This document shows positions 24,587 to 34,870 of a DNA stretch of 64,000 nucleotides, piece after piece. Numbering within the stretch: the first letter of the stretch is position 1; each line of letters starts with the position of its first letter. The translations under genes were made by a program, and so were the position numbers. A model generated the notes under the pieces. The model was not told the DNA's origin. It worked only from the letters and a program-made list of their open reading frames with translations, and searched no databases. The stretch comes from Pisolithus tinctorius. Its lineage: Eukaryota; Basidiomycota; Agaricomycetes; Boletales; Pisolithaceae. The stretch covers positions 2,170,001 to 2,234,000 of the forward strand of contig JANFAH010000005.1 of assembly GCA_024663395.1 (NCBI GenBank), written 5' to 3'.

Positions 24587-25271
24587 ATGGATCTCTTCCT
24601 TCCCCTCTCCCCTCTCGATGACCTCTTCGTCGACTGGCCCCCCTACCTGCGAGGCGCAGACAGCTGTCTCGCTCTTCCTCCTCCACCTGACTTGATCTGT
24701 ATGTTTGTAAATCCTACACCCTGGTTTCTGTCATATCTGATGGCCGCCTCCAGTCCCATCCTCTCCCTCTGCCTCAGACACATCCTCTTCTGTGTCCACA
24801 GGAATGCTGTCCTCTCCGGAACCCACATACGGGTCGAACGCAATGCGCATCTCAGTCTGTGACGTCCCTCTCCTTGCGCCCCGTCCACTCCCCTACCACT
24901 CCCCCACATTTCTCCACTTCGACCTCCCAGATTCGGACGAAGACCTCTCTCACCCCCCCTATACCCACAGGCCACCGAAGCGGAAACGAAGCGACTGCGA
25001 CGACCCTAGGCTTTGCGCCGCTGATGGTGACATCCACGACGATCTCCCGCCACCTCCACCCACGAAACGCCGCGCTCGCATCCACGCATGGCGCTCCCGC
25101 GTCCATCGAGAACAGCCGATGCCCCTCCAACAATTACCGTCTCAGCAGCCACAGCAGCATCACACATGGTCCCATCACGTTTCATTACTACCGCCGCTGG
25201 CCCCTCCTAATCGATCATGTGGCCCTTCCCTTTCCGTTGATCAGCCCTTCGGGTGGTGCCACCACCCATGA
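24587..25271 (+). CDS. Small Pro/Ser-rich protein of unknown function with basic clusters
   Basis: Two exons, 24587-24698 and 24778-25271, joined in phase (donor GTATGT, acceptor CTCAG). The product is about 201 residues. It starts MDLFLPLSPLDDLFVDWPPY, is rich in Pro and Ser, and has two short basic clusters (RPPKRKRS and PTKRRARIHAWRSR) that look like nuclear localisation signals, each next to acidic or proline runs. The C-terminal third is Gln/His-rich. The more obvious acceptor at 24802 would create a stop codon at the junction, which is why the upstream acceptor was preferred. I do not recognise a family. A role in the nucleus is only a guess from composition. Confidence 0.5.
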
Positions 25272-27539
25272 TATCCTATCTGACAACCAAATTAGGGTAG
25301 CAGGGGACCTTGGCTATCCATCGATAGGGATGGGCTGGAATGGCGTCGATATGTGGAGTCCCATCGTCACCGTCCCAGGCAGAACTTCTCATCCTATCCT
25401 GATCTGCTGACGTCGCGCCCTTGGAGCGCGGAACGGGTGAGTTCTGACTTGCTGTTCTAGTCCGTTCCACACTATCGGTCTTGACAAAATCAGCGACTTC
25501 TAGGCGCCCGCCCATTCTTCTCCCGTTCTCCGATTTACCACGTTGTTGGCATCTGTGTCCTGCCCTCCTTAGAAGCCAGGATCTTGGATCCTGTATACAT
25601 ACTGCCCGGCACAATCATCCGTGCGCATGTCAATCGAGTTGCTGCAGCGCAGCCCGTTTCAAGCGGTCTCCTTGCCTTATACGTACGTACATATGGCTGC
25701 CGGTATTATGGCCCTGGCTTTGGCGCTGCCACGCTGTGACGGTCAAACGTTTCATACCTTCCGAGTGCCTAGGAGTTAAGCGCAAACCCCCCTTGGCTAG
25801 CACTGAATGGCAAACCATGATCAGAAAAGTAATCCGGGTATATTGTTTATCATGAATTTTCACATTTCGGTTGGACTCCTGAGCTACTACGCCGTTCCTG
25901 TTCTTCTTTCATTCATGGCGCAGTTGTATGTATCAGCTTTTGCATCCTGCCTTCCCCCTGTCCACATTCGTTACGAGTTTGCATGAAAAGTTGCATCGCA
26001 TCGTTCTCTCCATAATTCATCTCGAGGGTCGTTTGTACTATACAAATCGCATGATAAGTACTCCGTTCCGCATTAAATACGTTTGTGCTAATAATGGGCA
26101 TCATATATCATTCTGGTATCTCATAGCTTGCGAATCTGGTTCAGGTGCATCATGCGCATGCATGATAAGATGCCCTGGCCCTGACAACGGATGTGTCCAA
26201 GGACTGCAACTCAGGAGCACCTTAATGTTTACCCCTGTGACAACGGTGTACAGTTGACACGGCAAGTGGAGTCAGACGTCATTCTACGCTAAATGACACC
26301 GTGACTTGGACTAAGACTTGCGATCTGAAACCAACTACTATAGTGGCGGAGCCCGGACAGTCGCACTCAAGCTTGGCGATGGCAGCAGCAGACCAAAGCA
26401 GCAAGAAACCGAGTGGCGCAGACGAATCATTGCGCTTGTTTCTCTCAGTACGTACTCTAGATATCCGTGCCAACACACTCCTGTGATGCCCGAATTGATA
26501 GCGAACCCAAGCATGGGAGGATCCATCTGCCGTGTACACGTTTGACGGCGAGCGCGGCACAGCGCGGACGGTGATCTGCCGGGAACATTCGAATCAGCCG
26601 AAGACCCGTCAACATACTGGTGGTATTAGTACGGGTGAACAGGGAAGAGGCCGGCAAAAGGATTGTATCGACGTGAGTCCTTTAAATCATTCGTGTCGTC
26701 AACTATGAGGTTGCGTTTTGAATTCGAGGTTTCACGTTTGTCTTTCCTTCTCCTAAATCTCCATCGCAACCGTTTAAAATTGTTTCTTCCTTGTTCCGGC
26801 TTCCTACCGATTTATATCGCGTGTCGCTGTGTGCGTGAAAATAACCACCATTGATCTCCGCAGCTCGACATGTACTCCACACAGCTGTTCGCAGCAATGC
26901 AGGTGAGCCACTCTGAATCCGATTTTCTTACTCGGGTCTCCTAGTCATTCGTATTGTGCCTTTCCCCCCCTTTTATATCGCTGTTCTTTGGCTTGGGACC
27001 GTCGTCTGTGTGCGTGTTCGCAGGGGCCGAATTTAGACGATGTCATCAAGTCTCCAGGGGGTCTCAGTCTACCATCACCGCACACAGCACACAGGTAGAC
27101 ATTTATTCGTCTGACATGCGCCACCAGATTGATATACAGGGTAAGACCAAGCCAAGTTTATTCGGGCAGTACGTTTGGATGATAATATGGGTCCAATCAC
27201 AGCCCGGATTTGTTGTTACTTCACTTTATTTTTCTTTTGGCAGCACGGTGCTCACCGCATGTTTTGCAGAATTATGGGTTTTACTGTGCCCTCCCTTCGG
27301 ATCCTTCGCGGACACACATGGTCTGTAGAAAGTTACCAAAGATGTAACCATGGTGGTATAGCTAGCTTTTCCTCCACAGCCAGTCAGTGTATATGCTGGG
27401 GCATCCAAACAAGGACTTCCTTTATGCAATGAGCACATACATTAGAACAAAGCGGGGCGGGCAGTAGTCCGTAACGCTCAAGAATTCTTTCGCCCAAACC
27501 GATGCTGTAATTCTCACACGCTAACCATCCTGTTAGCCT
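25272..27539. other. Intergenic stretch with possible unresolved exons
   Basis: Most of this has no recognisable coding sequence. Around 26873-27120 plus there are candidate exons with good splice signals: one containing MYSTQLFAAMQ (ends about 26901, GTGAGC donor), one starting GPNLDDVIKSPGGL after an acceptor near 27024, and one with YSSDMRHQIDIQ near 27103-27140. They read like pieces of a real protein but I could not assemble a complete model or name a family. AT-rich sequence at 25860-26110 has no features. Confidence 0.35.
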
Positions 27540-29256
27540 TCATGCCATCGTAAACGTTGAACCTCCCTGAGTCGTCCCTGTTCCCATATTCGCGTCTATT
27601 CCCAATGCACCAGCATGCGCTCGCTTTCTAAGATTCTCCGCGAGCTCGCGGCGGTGCTGAGCGGCCCTCAACTCGAGCGTAGCCATATCAAGTTCGTGCA
27701 GTGCGCGACGCCATGCTTTTCCGGTTTTGCGATGCTCAGCGGCGACATTGGCCCGGTGAGCGTCTAGACGGGCATACTGATTTTGTTTGTCGTATTTCGA
27801 GTTCCAGGGGTTATTGAATACTTGTTTTGAGATAAGTTACACTGAAACTCACCTCGGCTTCCTGTGCCAGCGTCGTGCTGAACTTGGGACGAGGTTCGTA
27901 CCGGGGTATGGGCGGGAGGAATGGCTGGGTTGGTTTCTTGTCCTTTTCCCGCTCCCTTCCTTGCTCATGTTCTCTGTCCCTGTCCTTTTCGCGTTCCGTT
28001 TCTTTTTCCGACAGAGAAGGTGAGAGTGACCGTGCACGTACACGTGGATGGACGGAAAGTGGAGAAGGGGATCGGGCCCGCTTCTTCACATGTGCCAGCT
28101 CGCCAGACAGCTCATTCGTTACCTCGTGTCTAGGAGAAGGCAATGTACGTCTCCAGTCCATCCTCTCTTCCAACTCCTCCTTTTTGACATAGGGGAGAGG
28201 AGACGATCTTGGATGTTCTCTTTCTGGGTGACCCTGAGCGTGTGTCGTCCACTGGGTCCTGTTTTACGTGTCGTATTGGGCTTGGCGACCTCAGCCTAGG
28301 TGGTGAGCGTGACCTTGGGCGGTAACTTCCACCCTTGTCCGTGAAGGTGAGCGAGAGCGCCGTGGAGGACGCCGTCGGTATGCAGGAGTGGGACTCCGGC
28401 TGTATCGGCGTGGATGGGGGGGAGAGATACTTTCCCCTTTCCCGAACGCGATCACGGTCATGTCGCGGCTGGTGTAGCTCGTCTAGGATCTGGTTTTATG
28501 CTACGTGATTGCGGTGAAGGTGAGCGGATGACACGTGAGGGTGAGGGAGGACGAGGCGGATGACGGCGCGCCGGGGAGCGTGCGCGTCCAACGTAGTGAT
28601 CTGCATATGGGTTTGTAGAATCAAGGATTATGACATACATTATTAGTGAGAGGAATATATCGGAAAACATAGGAAGAAAAAACGTACCACCACGACGCGG
28701 AGGTGGCGACCGCGAGTTCCAACGATAGTCAGGTGAAGAGTACCGCCTCCTATCATCCCTTTCCCTATCATACTGGTCGAACAGGTCTTCGTCTCGTTGA
28801 GACAGGTTCTCGTCCTCTCCTATAGTCAAAATCTCTATCCCTCTCGCGATCGCGGTCAGAATAGCGAGATGGCCGCCTGTCCCATGTGCTACCACCTCTC
28901 CAATCCCGGTCGTCCCTCATGCGTGAATCATCATAGCCTCGGTAGTCTGATCCATGGGGTCGGCCGGGAGACCCTGGCATTCGACTAATGTCTCTTGCGT
29001 GCGGGGATGTACCCTTCGAGGGAGATGCGGGGTGAGATCCTGCGATGTAACTGTCCATCATGGGACGTGAAGGGGAACGCGAGCGGTATGAGCGTCGGTC
29101 CCAGTCCCTGTCTCTGTCTCTGTAGTCGCGGTCTCTGTCTCGCCTGTCATCACGGGGGTGGTAGTGACGATCGGGTGAAGAACGAGCATCGTTCTTGTCA
29201 GGCCAGGTGCTCTGTGGCCGGGGTGGAAAGTCTGGCTTGGGAGGCAGACCCGCCAT
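27540..29256 (-). CDS. Arg/Ser/Asp-rich (RS-like) protein, probable RNA-processing factor
   Basis: Starts at 29256 with MAGLPPKPDFPPRPQ, then alternating RD, DR and RS dipeptides to about 28700. Further exons give RSPSP-type repeats (28458-28610), a segment ending KKEELEERMDWRRTLPSPRH (about 28140-28200), charged EREKDRDRE repeats, and a last exon (27541-27760) with a helical Ala/Arg/Glu-rich domain starting YARLDAHRANVAAEHRKTG. Stop is at 27540-27542. Frames change near 28815 and 28180. An intron from about 28902 to 28817 (GTGGTA donor, ACTATAG acceptor) fits the phase but would remove RD repeats. Composition is that of SR-related splicing or mRNA-maturation proteins; no RRM was seen and no family was identified. 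It is divergent from the cyclin L-like gene, with about 107 nt between starts. Confidence 0.6.
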
Positions 29257-29363
29257 TACGAGTGTGCTGGTCTGAGACGGTGGTCTGCAAGGAAAATGCT
29301 GTTGTTACCATTTCAGGGCAAGTAGTCCAACTTGCAACGCTCCCTCCTCCAACAAGTCCGAGG

Positions 29364-30575
29364 ATGACCCCGACACTCGTCCCTCTCGCAACGCATTCTC
29401 AGATTGCGAGGACGCCCTCGGGAGAAGATGGACTTCCACAGGAACTTGAAGAAGACCTCCGAGCTTTTGGCTGCAAACTCATACACCAAGCTGGTATCTT
29501 GCTCAACCAGTACGCCACCAATAACTTTTTTACTTCGGCCAGTCAGAATGACCACAATCCGATTATTTTTTATAGAAAGCAGGTTGCAGTAGGCGACTGC
29601 ACAGATACTGTTCCAGCGTTTCTGGTTCGTGACATCCTTGAAGCAATTTAGCATTGGGGTCAGCGACACTTTTTGTTCTTCATCGACCGTCTGAATCACT
29701 CTGGATCCCGTCTCCTTTTCTTTCTTTCTTCGTATGGTGCTTGTCGGATTGCACCAATTTATATGCAGGACATCAGCATGGGCGCACTATACCTTGCTTC
29801 CAAGCTGGAGGAGTGCCCAATTCGGATGAGAGACCTCATTAACGTGTATGACCTGCTTCTCCAGCGGAACTCGCACGAACTCTCTTTGCACTCGTCTCCT
29901 CCGCCGTCGTCCCCATCACATAGACCTCAGCCTACACATGTGCCAGGCCATAATTTAGTTATGGCCTCGCCCGCTGCACCCTGCACCGTCTCCGTCAAAT
30001 GGCAAAACCAAGTTTAAATATACGCCCATGGCTTACTTCAGCGATGCGTTCTACAACCTCAAGGACGCACTCGTCGTCGCTGAAATGCAGATTCTCAAAC
30101 GCCTGGGGTTTAACATGCTTGTTGTCCTCCCATACGGCACACTCATCAATTACCTCCGCCTGCTTGGGCTCACTAACCACAAGGAGGCATGCGGAAAGGC
30201 GTGGGGGTACCTCAATGATGCGTCAGTTTTTTGTTCTGTTACCATTAGACGCCGAAGGTTGATGTTGATTGGATTTATCATGGGTGCGGTGACCTTGGCA
30301 GATTACAGACACCCGTATACGCTATATACGCTGTTCCGACTATCGTGAGTGCCGCCATTCTCCTCGCTACTCGGCACCTAGGGATTTCCCTCCCTTCGAC
30401 GCCACCAAACTCGTGGTGGGACTTGTTTGACGCCTCCTGGGAAGACGTGTGGATCGTGTGTGGGCACATCATGCGACTGTATCGGGATCGTACTTTGGAG
30501 GAGCGACTCGAGGTGATGCGTATGGTGAACAAGAAGGAGGTCAGGAGGTGGTTGGAAGAAAATAACTCTTTGTAA
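29364..30575 (+). CDS. Cyclin L-like protein (two frame problems)
   Basis: Matches cyclin L / CDK11-partner cyclins. Exon 1 gives VPLATHSQIARTPSGEDGLP, then LEEDLRAFGCKLIHQAGILL. Later exons give FQRFWFVTSLKQFSIG, then DISMGALYLASKLEECPIRM, then MAYFSDAFYNLKDALVVAEM, KRLGFNMLVVLPYGTLINYL and the second cyclin fold ending KKEVRRWLEENNSL at the stop, 30573-30575. Near 29590 the frame must shift by one base inside the KQVAVATAQ block: the sequence reads GCAGTAGGCGACT where GCAGTGGCGACT would be in frame. A second unresolved frame change lies at 29870-30010, in the variable loop after VYDLLLQR. Cyclin L activates CDK11 to promote pre-mRNA splicing. Either the annotation needs an unusual splice or an assembly correction, or the gene is damaged. 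Confidence 0.75.
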
Positions 30576-30791
30576 TGCGACTTCATTCGACACTCGCGAG
30601 AGCATTGCAGATTGGCGTTTTACAGCAATTACCTTGCAACCCAGACGTCTTGTCTTCCATGCAGGTCTAGTTGATGATGCAATATCACCTTGTTTACAAG
30701 GTCACTGCACCCCGAAATTCGTTGCAATATGAGTATGTGCTTCTAAATACCCTTGCAAACATTGTGGCTGCAATGATAAAGAAAAAAACGC

Positions 30792-30883
30792 TCTCTGGCG
30801 GGGAGTCGAACCCCGCTTTCCCGCGCACCGCTGACTGACTAAGCCATGACAGGCGGGTGTACTAACCGATATACTACCAGAGA
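30792..30883 (-). tRNA. tRNA-Asp(GTC) with intron
   Basis: On the minus strand the sequence starts TCTCTGG and ends CCAGAGA, a perfect 7-bp acceptor stem. The T arm is CGGGG-TTCGACT-CCCCG. The anticodon stem is CCCGC/GCGGG, with the loop reading CTGTCA before an insertion of about 21 nt that begins one base after the anticodon GTC. This is the standard tRNA intron position. Length is 92 nt, leaving about 71 nt mature. The D arm (GTAT-ATCGGTTA-GTAC) matches eukaryotic tRNA-Asp. Confidence 0.9.
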
Positions 30884-31401
30884 CATTGACTACTGGTAAA
30901 TGTTACTACATATTCCGTTTTTGTGTTCTTGTAACGAGCAAGGTCCTTGCATATAGTCAACCACTAGGTACGTGTTTGCAAAATGCTGCAAGAGGTACTC
31001 AGAGGAAACGTATGTATTTCATATCAGACAAGGTCTGTGTTGATCTACTTTCTGTATTTGGGCCAGGTTGGCATGTAAGATGATGGGCCGATGCCGCTCC
31101 AATTCGGTTGCCCATGAAAAGGAAAGCTTCGAGTCACTCAAGTCTGGACACTGTATACTGAGTGGTAATAGTCATCTCCGATGGGTCAAGCAGTCACGGT
31201 GGTTTAGTCAACCCACATGATAAGACATGCTCTTCGGGCGAGGCTAGTCCTCCAAACTATACTTAATGCAGCATTCGTCCAGGACAGAGTTACTCCACCT
31301 TCTGGCCGATACCCCCGTCGCCCGCTCGATTGCTTTTCCACCATCTATATCCTGCAGCGAATTCATCGACGAGTTCACCCGACACAATTTACCCAAATAA
31401 C

Positions 31402-33330
31402 ATGGGCATCCCGGGCGGGTTCGGTGAAGACCTAGTTACATAACTAAATGCGATATACTTGCTCATTTGTTCGCGACAGGTACGACCTTCATCGGGGGTC
31501 TGGTCTCCATCATGTACCTATGACTTTTCTTGACCTCGTAACGTTCACCCCCTGATGTCATTTTTCTATATCAAGGTTATATGGCATAACGATTCTCCAG
31601 GGGCGTTTTACACGGAATGTTTGGGCGGCTAGTACATTTGCTTACTGATTACACAGACTTACTCATACTTCATGCACTACCCTGAGGATGCCGCTATTAT
31701 GAAGCTTATTGTTACTGCCGTATGGTACGTTGCGCTACCTTGGAACACCCATCAGATCTACCCATACGAAGTCAGGACTCTTGATACCTTACACTCCTTG
31801 TTCGGTAAGGGCTTGGTGCTTGCGGGTGAATGGATGGCTAACGATTGATTAGTGTGTGATGTGTTGTATTATTACCTGGTGAAACTGCTGCGTCTACCTC
31901 TTCTACTCATCATGCTCAATGCGCTGCAGGTAACCAACTACGGTGTTCCGACGAGTTTGGGTTATTCTGTTTGGTTCGTATGCCATCATCCATTTCCAAG
32001 GCAGTTCCCACCAATGAGATAAGCCAGGTCGTTACCAGTACGCATACCCAACTTCTGACTAGATACTTTATAAAAGTTTTCCCAACATAGGCGTCGATTC
32101 TTGCAAATGTGCGTTCCTTTCTTCCCAGAACCGTTTGCGACAACACTTAGCTGCATTGCAGGCATTTTTAGTTTTTGTAGTTCAGCTGTGAGTAACTCTT
32201 GTGGGTCGATGTTCATCACTCACGGACTGGATGTTACTAGTTTTTTCACACATAAAATATACCATCGTACGTCACACTCAGGCTGTGTCCGGGGACTTGG
32301 TTGACGAATGTCTAGTCTGTCGCCCCAACATGAAGTGGCTGGTGACAGCCCCAATCGTGAGTATATTTGCTTGTGATGGCCAAGGTATCATAGGTGACAT
32401 GGTTGCGACAGATACTATTAGTACTGGCTCACTTTGGTGGGTTTCTTTTTTATGGATCCATTCACGAGACATTTCTAACCATATTCCAACAGGGCTTGAA
32501 ATTGGTTTGTGTTGTTTTTGCATAACACGAGAGCTATGCTAATCAACAAGCAGGAGTGGCTATCTTGATGTATCCCAATCCGTCTAACCATATCTCCACC
32601 GAAATACTGATATCTGCCTATAGGTTCCTCTCTAATGACCTCAGCACGGTTTCGTCGCTTACGGTATGTTAACAGAGACATTGGTGTACCGGCTCTTGAG
32701 TCGTTATTTCTAGTCTCCGGTCGTGATACCGTTTGGGATTCTCTTCATACTGTCTGAGGGTCTGATTACGGTGTCACTCTGTATACTTTTGTATGATGGC
32801 TCTCGCTCCGTAACCCCAAGGTAACTGTAGTATGTGTTAATGTCCATTCCTAACGAGTCCTGCTTTAGAACAAAACGTCTCGTGAACACACTTATGATCT
32901 ATGCTGTTAACCGTTGTTTACTGACTCTGTAAGCATGATCCCTCTCTCGTTTCCCACCGTGACTTGATTCAGGTTTTTCGTCGCAGACTGGTGGCCATCG
33001 CGGAGCTCGTCACGGTACGTATGATGTATTTGACTATGACTATGTCGTTCTCACTCTTCCTTCAGTGTGTTTACCTTCCACAAGATAGCTGGACAATGGG
33101 ATTGGACTTCATCTTTGCAAAGTGTCAGTCTTCCGTGCCTTTGCGTGTATAACACCTTATCTTATTGTTGAATAGTATATGCCAACTCACTTCTGGCATC
33201 ACTGAATTCCCGGAAGTACCTTCGAAACAAGGATTCAGTTATCTCCGATCCACGCATTAGTACCATCCGCTTCGTGAACCTGCCGAAGGTCCCGGATAGC
33301 GGAGGTGACGGAGAGAGTCCAAAGGATTGA
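31402..33330 (+). CDS. DUF6534-family seven-transmembrane protein
   Basis: Many small exons give an integral membrane protein typical of basidiomycete DUF6534. The start is MGIPGGFGTTFIGGLVSIM (junction 31423/31489 in phase), then LYGITILQTYSYFMHYPED, then AAIMKLIVTAVW, TLDTLHSLFVCDVLYYYL, TNYGVPTSLGYSVW, a middle part with TAPI and GLKL segments, FLSNDLSTVSSLTSPVVIPF, KRLVNTLMIYAVNRCLLTL and finally YANSLLASLNSRKYLRNKDS. The last motif is the family's most conserved block. Stop is at 33328-33330. The model around 31980-32640 is only approximate. Function of this large family is unknown; it sits in membranes. No frame damage is evident in the parts I could splice. Confidence 0.75.
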
Positions 33331-34870
33331 GGAAAGCATCTCCACTGTTGAGTGACTCTTCCTTATGAGTGTTGAAGGAGACTTGGAGGGAGGGAGAGGC
33401 ATGCTGTGTCTACCATTCTTTTTTATCTCTTCATTCCAAGATGGGGTGCTGTGTTGCTTGTGTGAAGTATTATCTACGGGCACCACACTCGGGAGGGTAG
33501 CCAATGGGTTATGTGGTGCCTTGAGCCTAACCGATGCTATTATATATGATACTCAGGTGCTACAATCGGCTCGTAGGTTTGACAAAGCTGTTGATCACAC
33601 CTCACGTATCAAAAAATTAGTCAAAGTGAGGCCAAACCCGAGGTAAGGTTTGCATTCCGAGCACATCGTCATCCTCGTCGATGCAGTTTACCCTTATCAT
33701 TTCCCGAAGTATGAGGTGGTACCCATGCTGTCCAAGGAGTTTGACAAATTGGATAGGTGGATGGTGAAGATGTGAGCGATTAGTTTCAAGCGTAAATGAG
33801 CAACAAGTCCTCAAGTTCACCGAAACCATTAGACGGCGACGTACCATGGAATTAGGGGTGAATTGGGAACTCGGGGAACGCAATGCACTTACCTGGTCCC
33901 GTTTGATCTATGCACTTGCTAACACCTGACTATGGAAGGAATTAATATGTCCTTCCTCCCCCACCAGGCTCCGCACCTTCAAGGTTCCGGTGCTCTTCAG
34001 TCCCACCAGCATGAAGGTAGCGAGGAATACGTATTCCCACCAATTGGCCCACCGGGCGGCCTACCGAAGTACTTCCTCGAGGTCCCCGTAGGCAGACCAA
34101 ATTGACTTGATAGAAGATCGTTCCTTCTCGATTAAGTCCATATCAAGAATCCAAGATCGCAGGTTCACGATAGCCTGAGTAGATTTGGTTCCATCCACTC
34201 TGGCCCCGTCCCCGATGAACCTATATTTACGAACGTCCCCTTATCAGACGGATCTACCAGCACCGTATTGCTCGTGCTGGATCGTGAAATACACGCCATC
34301 CACGGTGACTTCTGTCAAGGACCCTAACCGGCCGCCGTTGATCCAAGCCAGTCATTCCGGCGAGTCCTTCACAGAAGGAGTGGTCGAACATCCGATAAAA
34401 TCACTACGGCATGAGAGCGGACGCGTTAATCTGTTGGCGGTAGCCACACCCGATCCCACTATCAGAACCCTTCAGTCACGTCGGGATTAAAAGTCAACTA
34501 TGATGCAGCGATTATCAATGGCTATGTATAATTCGGGCACGGTGCTCCGCGATGGCTTGTGAACGGGAGATTGGCAGTGCTTGAAATGTTGAAACGGTGT
34601 TGCATTTCGTATCTCTGCAGATCTAATTGACACAGGCCTGCAGTCGGAAAGGCGAATAATGCATATCCCGGACCAAAGTTAATGAAGTGTGATGTGCGTT
34701 CCATGGTTATAGATGTGCACGACACTTCCTACGGAGACTCAGACGAACGTTGGGGCCAAATCATAGCATCTAGTATGTTACAAATAGCGGAAACCTCGGA
34801 AGACGCGTGCCCAAGTGGCATGTAAGTATGTACTTCGAGATCGTAACAGGACCTGATAGCAAGCAAAAAT
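33331..34870. other. Region without a recognised gene
   Basis: A long minus-strand stretch from about 34250 to 33617 is nearly open apart from one or two stops. It reads like protein in places, for example STQAIVNLRSWILDMD and ATFMLVGLKSTGTL, but I find no family. It may be a decayed gene. The rest is 3' flank of the DUF6534 gene and of the SRP receptor gene. Confidence 0.4.

Noticed and set aside
24859..25410. 183-codon frame overlapping the small Pro-rich gene
   Set aside because: Out of frame with the spliced model and lacks the basic clusters. It is the next most likely alternative but less protein-like.
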